The position numbers were made by a program, and so were the translations under genes. A DNA stretch of 64,000 nucleotides from Phyto melanocephala. Its lineage: Eukaryota; Arthropoda; Insecta; Diptera; Rhinophoridae. Every line of letters starts with the position of its first letter. The first letter of the stretch is position 1. A model generated the notes under the pieces. That model was not told where the DNA came from. It made no database searches and saw only the letters and a program-made list of their open reading frames with translations. Of this stretch, positions 10,134 to 21,963 are shown in pieces. The stretch is taken from contig OW799234.1 of the NCBI GenBank assembly GCA_941918925.1, positions 42,314,412 to 42,378,411 on the forward strand, read 5' to 3'.

Positions 10134-13100
10134 TAAATAATAAAAATTAATGAAATAATTAAAAAAAAAAATATTGGTAAACAAATTGTAATTTTAAAGG
10201 AAACTAAAATCAATATAACAAACAGCAAAAAAAATACAATAATTTGCTTTAGGCAAGAGCAAAAATTGTTCACTTCATTTGTAGTCATACTATGATAATT
10301 GCGTGATAATTTAATTAAACATAAATTGATAACTGGTAACCATTATATTTTTTAACCACAATCATACAATTCAATTATAGTATGTTGCTCCTAGAATATC
10401 TTTCCCACAACCATACTTTTTCTTTGCGAGTATGTTAAAACTTTAAAATACAGAAATATTTATAACATAAAATGGTAGTAATTTTGTTAGTATTGTGTAT
10501 TAGACGTGTAACAAATGTGTGATACATACATTTTATTTAATTGTATTAATAGGCTTAGAACAAGCTTACGAAAATAAGGTTATCGCAAGTGTATAGGTTC
10601 TTTTGATAATACATTTTTATCACACATTTCACAATAATATTCATAACACTTTTTTACGCTTAAGACTTATATTAGCAAGTTCGTTAAAAAGTATTTTTAA
10701 AGCGTTTTGGTTAGCTGGGAAACAAAATATATAATTTCCTAAAAATGCTCATGAAAATATCTCTGGATCTGTGTTACATGTTTAAAAAAACTAACATATT
10801 TACAATATCCATTTGTTTATTTCATTAATGAGTTACAATTATTCGTTACTGGAATCCTTAACTGGTCAGAATGTTTAATGTTCTTATATTTATGTATTTA
10901 TTTTGTCTGTTTTATTTTTATTGCAACAACAAAACGCATGCAAAATTTCCACTAAAAATACTGGCTTGTATTCCAAAAGAGGAAAATACTTTTTTTTTCA
11001 TTATCAGTATGAGTTTGTATGTACTAACGTTATTCGATTATATTTTCCTTAAGAATCAAGCTAAATCAATTGATTAAAATAGAAATAATTTTTGTTTAAA
11101 TATTAACTTGACTGATAGATTTCTAAAGGTGAAATGTTTTCCAGAACTCAGTGAAAATACGTATATTTTGAGTTATTACTTTCTTACCATTATACGTTCT
11201 TGTGTAAATAAATACACAAAAAAATGCAAAACGAGATTGCTTCATTACCTGAGTTTATACTGAGTTTATACTCTATTTTCGGTTTGCTTGCTTCTGTTTG
11301 TGGCTGGCAGCTTTTCTAAGAAGTCTATGATACGAGTTTGTATCTTTTAAAATTAAATCAAATAATTTCATTTCACTTACATTCCTTTTTACTTTTTATT
11401 TAATTTTCCTTTTACTTTTTATTTAGTTCATTATTCTTTGTGAAAACACTTTCATTATTTGTAGGTGGCTTGAATGAAATTAAAACTGTTTGAAGATTCA
11501 AGAAGGTGTATCAATGTAAGTTAATGACTTCAAAAGAGTTAATTCTTACAAATAAGAATTAAATTATGTAACTGAGAAAATAATGAAAAATCTTTATCCC
11601 TTTTATTGACCGATTACTAAAACAACAAATAAAAATTCCCCAAAAATATTCAATGAGTTTATAATAGTTTCACATGTTTCACTTCAAAAATGGTAATAGA
11701 CCAAAAAAGTGTTGCATTGAGTCAATAAGATCTCTAACGAATACATATATTTAGTATTCTGTGTTCCTCAGAGTGTAGCATTTATGAAAATAAAAGTGTT
11801 GAAGTGTGCCTTTGCCTGTAAGTCAGTCTACGTGTGCAAGTGTATGAATGAATGAATGAAATGTAAATTTAGACAGACATGTTTAATAGATACAAATTTC
11901 AGCGTAGTTAAATTACAGAGGTATTAAATGTCAACTGAATGTATGAATGTCGAATTCTCATGCGTTTATTAAGTTCAACCCCTAAAAATAGAATTTTAAA
12001 AGAAACATTTAATTTGGGCGCTTTAATTATTTTGCATATACGGACGAGTAAAATTTGCATATACGGACGAGTAAAAAATTACAAGTCGACTTCAAGAATT
12101 TTTAAAATAAAACAATCAAATCCGGTCATTGCTTTTTTTAAACAGCAACAAAATAAAAATTAAAAAAATCAACACATTTTACGTTTCCCAAATATCTAGA
12201 AAATAGAAAAATACTTTAATTAGTTTTCCAATGTGAATATTCTTCTTAACTTTGATTGGTTGCAATATCTGAAATTGTAGTTAAGAAAAATTAATTATGT
12301 ATTTAAAATAAATTTAACAGCAGTTTGATTTCAATCAGACCATTTTTAACCATGAGGATTCAACGACACTTGTCCTACATTTACGCATTAAACTGCTTCC
12401 TTGCAATTTCTATAAAAATACAAAATTCTTTAAAATAGTCTACTTTATTGAAAATGTCTGGTTCGTTTATATAGAAAACTTAAAGTTTATTTTAAAAATG
12501 TGTTTGAAGCGGGGAGGAGTAATAATTGCTATACACTGTACTTTGATAAGTTAAATTTTTTACTATCGTGAGAGTCCCCAAACAACAAATTTAAAAGACA
12601 ATAGTTAGAAATGATTACTTTTGTTAGTTTTTAAGTTAATTATAAATTTATATTTATTTAAATATTTTATTCTTTAATTAATTGAAAATCAATTTTACTC
12701 TGTCTTAAGTTTACTCTTTCCCGGTATATTCATATGTAGTTGCTAAACTACTATTTATGTTACAATTCAATGAAATTCTAAATTTGTCTTTTCCTTTTCT
12801 AATCAAATGACATTTTTCTATCATGTTCTTCATATTTTTTAAAATGCTTTTCATATCCATCCTTCGGTAAACACCGTGCGTGCCATGTGACATTCAGGAA
12901 TTCATTGTTCGGTGTCTGTCACCCTAATACACTTATTAATAAAAAATAAAATACAACTTTGCTTTCCATACTGTCAAGTAAGTTTAGAAATCACTATTGT
13001 CTTACTACAATCCTGTAAATATATACAAGTTGTTTTAGCGGACAGTGTTTTTCTTGTTTGTCATTTTACTTTTAGAAAACTAAAAAAAAAAAAAAAATAC

Positions 13101-13606
13101 TATCTTGAAAACATCGTTGAAATCTGAGTGAAAATTAAAAAAAAAAATTTAGTTACGTGTTTGAGAATTTGATGCTTTTTTTTACTTTTATGTGTAAATA
13201 AATGTAAAGTGACTATATAGATTATTGTATTAAAAGTATATTTTATTTTAAATTGTACAAATTTTTTTTGAAATTTGACGAAATTTTTCTACTTCAAGTC
13301 TGAAATACTTAAAAAGGAAATTCAAAACGTCGCAAAGGCATGTGAGGAATTTCTATCCTTCTTCATATTATAACTACATGTTCATCTAGTTATTATTAAA
13401 CAAATTATATCCAACACAATGTATTACGTTCTGTCTGCCATTCACAAACTACCAATTATAACAAATTAAGTTTAAATTTTAATTTTATCTTGGGTTTTCA
13501 CTTTCTCCGCTTAACTGAGGAACTAGGAGAGAATGTAGAACTTTGAAAAATTTTAGTTAATAAAATATAGTCTAGAAAATAGACATCTAAAGCATGAAAA
13601 GTAAGC
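10134..13606. other. Long AT-rich stretch, no gene recognised
   Basis: About 3.5 kb without a supported gene or transposon edge. It contains a 23-bp direct duplication at 12031-12076, listed separately, and a shorter pyrimidine-rich duplication near 11385-11427. The frames present are short and have biased AT-rich composition. Confidence 0.5.
12031..12076. repeat. 23-bp direct duplication
   Basis: The unit TTTGCATATACGGACGAGTA plus AAA occurs twice head to tail with no mismatch visible. It looks like a recent local duplication. Confidence 0.85.
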
Positions 13607-14228
13607 ATCCCAGCAAAAACTAGGTAATAACTTGCTCTTACTAAACAACATACTTTTCAAAGACTAAGTATTACATATCGTTTGTTTTTCTAAGAAGTGT
13701 TCAGTAATGACTTGGTTTATAATGGTTTAAAATTAGATACACACAAAAGACAATTTCTTAGTGCGAAATTTGTTAGAAGTCATTCAAGTACATAACTTTT
13801 TATAATTCTCATTTAGTTTAAGACGCTTATAGTAAATATAAATAATAATGTTTTGGCAAAGCAGTTAATAAGCAGACTGATGACTTATAGATTCACAGAT
13901 TTTTTAACTCCAAAATAACGTATCGCAGAATAATCAAACTGATTTTTCGTTTTCAAAAAAATCTAACGACTACCGTAAGCCCATATTTTTAATGGGTTAT
14001 TTAGGTTATTAAAGTCAAGTTCTTACATATTTTTTTTGCTAATTAAAGTAAGTACTAAGTACTTATTTAAGTCTCTATTTATAAGCGAGCGTTAAAAGTA
14101 CCTATTTGTAAGTAATAACATCGTCGTGTTTAAATAATGGGTTTTTTAAATGTCGAATTGTAAGTCGTGAACAGCTGTTTTCTAGTACTTTCAACTCATT
14201 CTTTTGTAATGTGTTATTTTGCTGGGAT
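13607..14228. mobile_element. TIR element with ATCCCAGCAAAA ends (probable MITE)
   Basis: The 12-bp inverted termini ATCCCAGCAAAA (13607-13618) and TTTTGCTGGGAT (14217-14228) bound about 620 bp. The interior has repeated motifs in opposite orientations (TAATAACTTGC-like near the left end, GTAAGTAATAAC near the right). No transposase frame is present and no clear target duplication is seen. The class is unassigned. Confidence 0.5.
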
Positions 14229-14519
14229 CTTCTGGCTTTAAGGATCGAATGATCCTTTAGCAAAGAAAAAAAATATATTGTTTCTTCAATAATAAATAAA
14301 ATAAACGAAACACTTTCACATACATTAAACCCTATGTATCACTGCACTTATTGCTTGTAAATATTTAAACATTTCATGGGAGGAAAATATATTTGAAGTG
14401 TGAGTTCATTTAAAACAAATGAAATCAGGAAAACACTAAATAACCACAAACAACCAAACAAGCAAACATTAATAAATTGTATATACATACATATCCATGT
14501 ATTTAGTTTAAAATTATGT

Positions 14520-15060
14520 AAACATGTAAGTAAGTAAGTAAGTACATACTATATTCGGCTGTGCTGCATTTTTTACACCCACCAACAATTTTGTAGCAAA
14601 AAATTTTTTATTTTGTTGTAAACAGTTATCATTATGAAATAATCTCTTTATACTGAAATATGTATCACATTTTTGTGTTACTTTGATTTAATATAAGTTT
14701 ATTTACTTAAATGTGCCCCGGTGGACTAGTCAGTAGTGTGTTGGTCTGCTAGTTTGGGAGTTGCGGGTTCCATTCCTTCTGGACTGGTCTGCTTCTCTTT
14801 CTCTTCTATTGTCTTTCTATTTTAACTGTTGTATTCATATGGAGCGCACAACATGCCAATTGGGCATAAGTGTTGGGTTTGGGCTTTTAGTGCTCCTCCT
14901 TTTCAACCTAACCTAAATTATTTGTTACAATGAAAGTGGTGGTTATAGTAAGCGTGTCGAAGTAGTTTCTGCTGATAAAATCAACTTAAATATTTCAATA
15001 TAGAGTTCCTTATTCTTCCAAAATCTTTATTCATAGAGAAATTATATGAATTTGAGATAA
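14520..15060 (-). repeat. INE-1/DINE-1-like repeat, subfamily A, interrupted by a SINE
   Basis: It starts at AACATGTAAGTAAG with an expanded (GTAA)n run, then TATTCGGCTGTGC and CACCCACCAACAATTTTGTA, the same edge as the other minus-oriented subfamily A copies. After the SINE at 14713-14914, recognisable subfamily A sequence resumes with GTCGAAGTAGTTTCTGCTG (compare 4216-4240). Confidence 0.7.
14713..14914 (+). mobile_element. tRNA-derived SINE, copy 1
   Basis: It starts GTGCCCCGGTGGACTAGTCA, a tRNA-like 5' segment with an A-box-like TGGACTAGTCAGTAG. About 35 bp on is a B-box-like GGGTTCCATTCC (compare the B-box consensus GGTTCGANTCC). A pyrimidine-rich body (CTGCTTCTCTTTCTCTTCT) follows, then a tail ending CAACCTAACC. 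A second copy sharing the same head and body is at 51197-51436. It sits inside an INE-like repeat, so it is the younger insertion. This is a SINE and not a functional tRNA gene: there is no plausible cloverleaf and the 3' body is unrelated to tRNA. Confidence 0.75.
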
Positions 15061-15271
15061 TTCGGATAAAATGATATAGAGTCCGAGGGATATGTGGAGC
15101 TTCAAAAACTTCAACGCTCACAGGTTCGGAGGGGCGGATAGGTATAGCTCAATTGACATCTTTATCTATAAGAATACAGAATACGTTTAGTTCTGACGGG
15201 TTGTGTATACTGTAGAAATGACAAACGAAATAACAAACTTATATGTATATACTCTCGTGTAAAGGGTATAA
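15061..15271 (-). repeat. INE-like repeat fragment, subfamily C
   Basis: It ends in GTGTAAAGGGTATA, preceded by GAAATGACAAACGAAATAAC. This is the reverse complement of the TTTGTCATTTCGTTTGTTAT edge at 51852. It shares the overall INE-like edge plan with subfamilies A and B but has its own interior. Confidence 0.5.
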
Positions 15272-16040
15272 TAAAACAACTTGTACATTCGTACAGTTAA
15301 AAAGTCTTTAAGGATTTATAATTTTAAGTATATGTATATGAATATAAGTATGTACGTTTGTATGTATGCACGTACGTGTATGTAAAATTCAAAAATTTGA
15401 GATGGGTTTTAATTTCAAAAAGGCAATGTCAAAAATAAAAGACATTTTGTTAATGGAATACCATTAAATATAAATAAAATTGTAACTAAATACAGCTAGC
15501 ATCCCACTCTCGTAAATATTCATTCACTAGAAAACATGTAAGAGATATGTATGTATAATGAGTTGAAATAAAAGGAAAAATTAAGACAGACAATAAAAAT
15601 ATATAAAATATGTATGTTTTTTCATCTTAACAAATTTGTTTATTTTGTATTAAAAGTGAGGATAAATTCAAAAGCAAACTTAGTGCATGCTTCTGCATGC
15701 CGAGCGTGGGAACTTATAGAATTGTTGGTTTATGTAAATGAAATACAAAAAAGAGAAAATAAACCCACATTGACAAATGTTTCTAAAATATATTTACTTT
15801 TTCTGTTTGCTTTTTGTTGCGCAAAAGAAGAGCCAGTGTGTGTGAACAAATAAAAAACTTATTTTCTTTTCTTTAATTATCTGGGGAATATTTAAACTGT
15901 AAGTAACAATAATATTTCAAGGTCCAAAAATATTTAGGCCAAAAAAATCCAACCGAAAAGAAACTTTTTTGAAATATTTTCATGTACCCTTAATTCTTTA
16001 TTTGTTCTTTTTCCTTGTTTTTCTTCTGCCAAATTAGGGA
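15272..16040. other. AT-rich stretch, no recognised feature
   Basis: No gene or transposon edge supported. TATG/TACG simple-sequence patches occur near 15325-15385. A short open frame at 15614-15853 has no recognisable domain. Confidence 0.5.
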
Positions 16041-16631
16041 AAACAAGTAAGAGTGTTATATTCGGCCATTCCGAAACTTATAGACCCTTCACAGTGTCTA
16101 GTCATGCAATAGCAATTGTTTGTGTCACCATTCATCTCATATGAAATACGTACATACATAAAAAAAAACATACATATATAAAAACATACATTGAGTTCAT
16201 GTATGTGTGTAATAGAAAAAATAAAAAGTATTTAAAAAAAATAAAACAAAAAAATATTTAAAAAATAAAAATATAAAAAATTTTTTTTTTTTGGCTCAAC
16301 TGTGATTCGATGCCACGTTCACTCTGACGAGTATACCATGTTTGTATGTATGTGTTGTTGTTGTGAAAAAAACGAGGTGGTCTCCATATCTCAGTTGTTT
16401 ATGTGTTGATTTTTCTGATTTTCAATACCGATCTGCTCGCCTAGACCTCACGCGGGTTTAGGCGATGTCAGGGGGCTTCTGAAAGTTAATTTCAACACAC
16501 ACACGGACAGACTGATAGGGCTCAATACACTCCTCTATTCATAAGCTTTCAAAATTAAAAATTGTAGAAATTTAACACGAAATGACAAAGCTACATAAAC
16601 ATAGTGTACTCTTTTTCACTTTTGGGTACAA
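16041..16631 (-). repeat. INE-1/DINE-1-like repeat, subfamily B
   Basis: The left edge is AAACAAGTAAGAGTG with TATTCGGCCATTCCGAA and ACCCTTCAC. The right edge is the TTTTTCACTTTTGGGTACA region. It contains an A/T-only spacer, then GGCTCAACTGTGATTCGATGCC (see findings on the tRNA-like block), a CATACATACATA run, and the CAACACACACACGGACAGAC block shared by all subfamily B copies. Confidence 0.8.
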
Positions 16632-17156
16632 AAACATGAATGAATCTACTTATATTTTTTTCCTGTTTTCTGTACAACTTTTTTAAATATTTATCGTTGC
16701 CTTCATCCGTAAAGTAGATAACTGAGTTCAATTTGATTTTCAGGAGAGGGAAATAAACGAAATAAGCGAAAATCGTTATATTTATTATAAATCGTTAAAC
16801 GTAGTCCACCCTCTATTTATCATTGAAAAACAAAAGCTTCGAAACAAATGCAGGATGTATTGTAAATGTAAATTTAGAGTTTTATAAGTGAAAGCAACGA
16901 TTTTAATTTGATAGTTTTTAGATACATAACTACATGCATACATAAATACATGCATATAAATGTTATAAAATTTAAAATGAAAAACTTTATAAATGTTTAT
17001 CAGGTTAAAATTACCCATATCATAACGCATATAAATAATATATATGAGAATACTGTTCCAGTATTTTTAAAATTTCGCCATGTTAGTAACATCAGTTCGA
17101 TTGTACGTGGGAACTACTGGACGATTTTATTTTGTTTTCCCGTCACCTGTAGTGCC
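16632..17156. other. AT-rich stretch, no recognised feature
   Basis: Nothing supported. Overlapping short frames on both strands (about 16785-17171) have no domain features. Confidence 0.5.
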
Positions 17157-17912
17157 CAAGGATATATATAGCTTTGTTATTCCATTTGTACCTTTAACAA
17201 TATTCATTTCGGATCGCATAAAGCATATATTTTCTGAAAGCTTATGAATGGGGGAGTCAATTAAGGAATGTCCGTCTGTCCGTGTGTTGACTGAAATCAA
17301 CTTTTAGAATCAAAAAATTGTTGCACTGACCAGTATGGGGCATCAATCTTTTGGAAATAGCCCGTAATGAATCGCAACTGATTTTCAGCACATTCACCCC
17401 ATAACTTTCTGAGATACGAGCAAATAAACAAGACTGCCTCTGTTTATTCCCATATTTTACTATAAAAGTAAGCATTTTTCAGCCCTAGAACATGCCCATA
17501 GAGATATTCGTGAAAAATGTTGCCGAATAGTGACCGATTTGTCAAAATTATTCACAAATATCTTTAGAGGTACATCATATCTATAAACAGTTACAAACGT
17601 GCAAACAAATTAACCTAGGGTTAACAAATTTTAATATCTGTGGTTAAATCAAGTGAAAAACAGAGGTCTTTGTGTTTGATTTCTCTTATCATAGAAAGTT
17701 ATGGGGCGATTGTGCTGACTTTCAATATCTATCCGCTCCCGTATATGTGTGATATTTTTATGCCACTTACGGGTCTTTTCGATGTCGGGGGAGCAGTCTT
17801 AAAAACTGATTTCAATATACGATCAAACGGGTGATGTTCAATTAACTCCCCTGTTCAAAAGCTTTTAGGAAATCTATACCTTATGTATGTGAATGGTACA
17901 AAAAAGGGTTAA
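17157..17912. repeat. Two subfamily B INE-like copies in inverted orientation (diverged palindrome)
   Basis: The segment 17157-17475 reads as subfamily B from its GGATATATATAGCTTTGTTA edge through GTCCGTCTGTCCGTGTG and CCCCATAACTTTCTGAGATA. The segment about 17650-17912 reads as the same sequence on the opposite strand (GAAAGTTATGGGGCGATTGT, then GATGTCGGGGGAGCAG, then ending near GGTACAAAAAAGGG). The arms are diverged and separated by about 175 bp. A transcript of this locus could fold into an imperfect hairpin. Confidence 0.65.
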
Positions 17913-19764
17913 AAAATGAATTTACGTTAGCGGAAAAGGTGTAATATTTCTATATTTTCAGTTGTATTTATCTTTTTGTCATCTTAGTTGGGTTAAATAT
18001 TTATAAGTAATAAGGATATTCTTATAATGAAAATACATTCGTTAAGGGGCGATTAATTAATCTTTGATCTAAAAGTTTTGCGGGTTAAAAAGTTGTTGTC
18101 GTAATATATCTGTAATGAAAAATGAAAATACCAAATAGACAAAATCTGATGAAAGAATTCAAACAATATCGAACTGAATATGTGACAAATCTGTTAGTTT
18201 GTTTATTTTGTACATAAATCTATACTATTGTTAATGTTGTTTTAATTACGTCATGTATTTTTTACAAATCTAAATAAATAAACTTTCAAAAAGTTTTCTT
18301 TAATATATGTATGTCTGAATGGAACTTTCTCACAAAATTAAACCACAAATTTTGCACAGTCTAACCGACCAACACAATTGTCTTTAAAACACACACTCAA
18401 TCATGATCATGAACCAAAGAAAATTGTAAAACGCCAAAGTAATGGAAGACCAACAAAACAAGATGAGATTTCATTTAGATGATGACCTTTAACATAAAAT
18501 ACCACAACGTTTTTCTCAAAAATGGAAAAAAGAGGAATCACTTCAAATACGAAATAAATAATACGGAAAAACAATAGAAAAAACCAACTTACAGTTCATT
18601 TTTTAACCAGGCTTTCTCCACTTATACGTTTGAGTCGGTGTATGATAGTATTTATTATCATTTCTACAGTTTTTGATTGTTGGTTCATCTTTCTTTTTTT
18701 TAACCAAAATGAATAATGGTATAATTGTATGATGAACATCAATCTAACTAACCAAACGAACATTCATCCATCTAATTTACCATGGAAATATCCATAAAAC
18801 AAGGCATATTAGATACTTCTGTTGTTGTTTTGCTGCTGCTGCTGTTGTTGTTTTAGTAAAAGGTAATTGGCGCGTTTGTCTCAGGCAACATGTAAAGCAG
18901 TGCTTAGATTCTAGGATTTTTCGTCGGATCTTACATCTGATAAATCAACAAAATAAACTATGAAATGGTATGCTTGTCAAAAAAATATTTTCTAAAATTT
19001 CCTCGAGTTTACATCATCATCGGATGCAAGTATAATGTAATCAGGTGAAAAGGTGTGTGAGAAAATTCAACCCTAAAACAATTGGTGCTCAAACCTTTTT
19101 GACATATTTTGTGAAATGAAAAATCTATCGGATTGCCAAAATTGACAATTGGATTTTATATTTCTATCAAGCAAAATGTGTTTACTTTTTTGACAGATCA
19201 GTTGACTTGTAATCTAAACACCACCTAAATACCATTTTAATGTTTGTTTGCTTCTTGTGCTGTCAATGTTGTAGCATGACTAAAATTTACACAGTAACAG
19301 GCCCTTAAATAAACTTTGTAGATTCAGATGGGACTAATAAGGTTTTAAGTATTTCGCCATAAATTGCTTCTAATCAATTATAAAAAACCTTCTAAAGAAG
19401 TATATAACGTTCATACATAACAATGAGCATTTGTTGTGGTGTGTATGCCTTTCTATCGAAGACACAATCGTAACTATTTTTTTTTCACAAACATAATTGA
19501 ATTTTCTTAATAAAATTATTTCTCAATACTCAAAACAATGAAAATTTTAAACTCTAAAAAGGCCCTCAAAGAAAAGTCCTTCTTTTATTTTCGCTACAAA
19601 AATAGGGTGTTTGTATTTGTTGGCTAAAAAAGTTACAAACTCGTGTGCTCACAAAACCCATCAAAAATAACAAAAAAAAAAAAACGACACAACCAGTCAT
19701 TTGTACGAATAATAATGACCATTCAAGTGAATGACCAACAATCGGAATAGACGTAAGTTTGTAG
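17913..19764. other. AT-rich stretch, no gene recognised
   Basis: A CTG/TTG triplet patch lies at 18820-18853. No other supported feature. Confidence 0.5.
18820..18853. repeat. CTG/TTG triplet repeat
   Basis: A short array of TTG and CTG triplets. It has no surrounding frame that would suggest a polyglutamine or polyleucine exon. Confidence 0.75.
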
Positions 19765-19969
19765 TTTATTTATTTATTTGTTGTTCCGTACACAAGACTA
19801 AGAGGTCTTACACTGCAGTACAGAACTTAAAGTTTAATAAAATTTAAATTTTTTAAATTAAATTTTAAAAAAAATGACACAAATAAATTCAGTGGTGCAT
19901 AAAAAAAAATATTAATTAAAAAAGGGCATAAAAGCATTCAAAATTAGTTAGAATTTAATGGCAGATTTC

Positions 19970-20500
19970 AATTTCAGATGTCAATTAGCAAAAAAATTAA
20001 TAATGTTCTTTTTAACATCATAGATTTAGACTGTAGGGAATCGGACTCCAGATAGGTGTCGCATATATAAAATTGCCATTCAGAGAGACGACTTCGGTAT
20101 CTAAATTATAATATTTTACTCCTGTTTGATTTTCCAAAATGAAAAGCCTCACATAGATGATTAGGTTGACGTGTATAGATTATCTTATGGAGAAATATCA
20201 TATGCGAGTTGTGAGTAAATGATCAAAACTTATTCCATAGGGTTTAACCGAAAATGCTGAGATGTGATCATATCGCTTCAAGCCATAAACTTATCGAATT
20301 ATATTATTAAATGTGACATTAAGTTTTCTTTTGCTTCTGGAGTCACAACTAGCGAACAGCGCTCACAACCATTCATTGCAATTGGCATTGAGAACGCCTC
20401 AGTTAGCATAATTCAAATTTTCAACGGAGTGCAGTGTTGTGCATACCAAAGTGATCGGAGCATAGAGAGAGTGCGTAGTTTATATGGTCAGTTCAGATAA
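19970..20500 (-). pseudogene. LINE post-RT C-terminal region
   Basis: The minus-strand reading contains LRTLSMLRSLWYAQHCTPLK, then a GCE-like box, then RYDHISAF and a terminal region with several stops. This pattern is typical of the region after the RT domain of Jockey-type elements. Stops and frame changes are frequent. Confidence 0.6.
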
Positions 20501-20574
20501 GGGTGTTTTTCAAAACAATACCAATGAGTTTAGCATTGTTTACAATTTCAGTTGCTTGACTGTTAAGTATTATA

Positions 20575-21103
20575 AAAGGTGGTTAAATTTAAAGGGCCGA
20601 TGTTGAATGTGAACCAAACCTAAAAGTAAAATTTTTTTTCTGCATTTCATTTGACACTTCTCAATTTTAGACTAACACAATTTGAACCATGAAAAGATAC
20701 GAAATTGAGCAAAGCGTTAAAATTATTCAGGGTTGTTATGAAAATGGGCGTTCAAATTAAAATGCATTTCGTGCACTTCGTAATTCTTTTGGTCAACATA
20801 ATCGTTTAAATTCGTTCGCAATCGGGAGAATTGTGAAGAATATTTCTTCTTAGTTCGTTGAACAGAAAAAATTTCTGTTTTTCACAATAGTGTGGCAAAA
20901 GAGCAGTCAACCTCGTGTCATCATCGTACCCAACAATTGAACATCAACATTGTGATTGAAAATTTGGACCATCGGATGGAGGTGTGCCGCCGAGATCATA
21001 CCAATACCAATATTATCATAATAAAAAAAATTACAGTAATTTCCTAAGTAATTTGTGTTTTATTCAAAATCAACATCGGCCCTTAAAATTTAACCCCGCT
21101 TTT
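20575..21103 (+). mobile_element. Mariner-type deletion derivative, copy 1 (GGTTAAATTTTAAG family)
   Basis: The ends are inverted repeats. Left is AAAGGTGGTTAAATTTAAAG followed by GGCCGATGTTGA; right is TCAACATCGGCCCTTAAAAT followed by TTAACC. Related copies are at 27140-27538 and 62875-63440. It carries the first ~60 codons of a transposase joined by a deletion to the last ~25 codons. It interrupts a LINE relic. Confidence 0.85.
20689..21030 (+). pseudogene. Transposase remnant: N-terminus fused to C-terminus by internal deletion
   Basis: An ATG at 20689 opens MKRYEIEQSVKIIQ, then a stop, then NAFRALRNSFGQHNRLNSF and IGRIVKN. This is the helix-turn-helix start of the DUF4817/DDE_3-type insect transposases. 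Near 20945 the reading becomes IVIENLDHRMEVCRR, the C-terminal end of the same protein family. The catalytic DDE core between them is absent. The same junction is seen in the copy at 62875-63440. Confidence 0.75.
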
Positions 21104-21475
21104 GTTAGGAACTGTAATATTAGTATTGACGTGTTTTTGGATAATAATACATTTTGTTTATTTGGTTCTATACTCATGCCATTAGCTTGTTGCCAACAAA
21201 TAAATACGATGTAATTCGTTATTCAGCGTGTTTACGCATTGAACAAACGCTAAAACTTTATAGCTTTTATAGAGCTGTATATCATCGGCATACAGACGAA
21301 TCTTACAATCAGTTTTCATAGACAATATGAATGCGGTTTTGGTAATAATTATGTTCTGCCGTAATCGGTGGTATAAATAGAAATAGTTCATTAACTGCAT
21401 CAACATAATGGTCCAATTTAACGAATTAGTTGCCACCTCTTCCGTGTACTTGAGCGTTCCAGAATTTGTTATCAT
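21100..21475 (-). pseudogene. LINE reverse transcriptase fragment with YADD
   Basis: The minus-strand reading includes CKIRLYADDIQLYKS, the catalytic palm motif of Jockey-type reverse transcriptases (YADD at 21292-21281). A diverged thumb-side stretch with NNELHRIYLLATS follows. Fingers and most of the palm upstream are not recognisable. The fragment ends where the mariner-type element starts. Confidence 0.8.
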
Positions 21476-21963
21476 AGTAAAAGGACTTATCCTTCCCTTT
21501 TATTTCTGAGCTACGAAGGTCAAGTCTGTTTTACTGTTTTTAATCATCGCTAGAAACCCAAGAATAACTTGTTGGTTTAAGTGGAACTGTTAACTTATAA
21601 AGATTAATTATGTTGCGCCTCAGAAGCAAGAGTTTAACATCCACTGAGTCAATATAAAATAATAGTTTCCAGTGTATTTTGAAAATTCTTCATTCTGTCA
21701 TTGAGCTAAGTCTAAGCGAAGTCAAAACATCTTAGGGATTACGGTCAAATAAGATGATTGAATTAAAATCAGCAGAAAAAACAATTTAACGATTGAATAC
21801 TGCTTCTATTTCTAACTAAAGAATTTACTAATATGTATGTTTCTCAATAATAACAACTTTCTACCTTCACTGCATGTTTTAAGAAATTTATATTTTTAAC
21901 TCGGTTGTTAGGCTCAACAATTTCTTTCAAGCTTTAACATTAGTGATTACCGAATCATCATCA

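Noticed and set aside
10871..11077. Short frame with membrane-like segments
   Set aside because: Such hydrophobic frames arise by chance in AT-rich DNA; no homologue is recognised.
14713..14790. tRNA gene candidate (A- and B-box-like sequences)
   Set aside because: No acceptor stem closes it, the B-box is mutated, and the sequence continues into a SINE body repeated at 51197. It is a tRNA-derived SINE.
19765..19779. (TTTA)n as an independent microsatellite
   Set aside because: Its position at the 3' end of the minus-strand LINE relic is better explained as the LINE tail.
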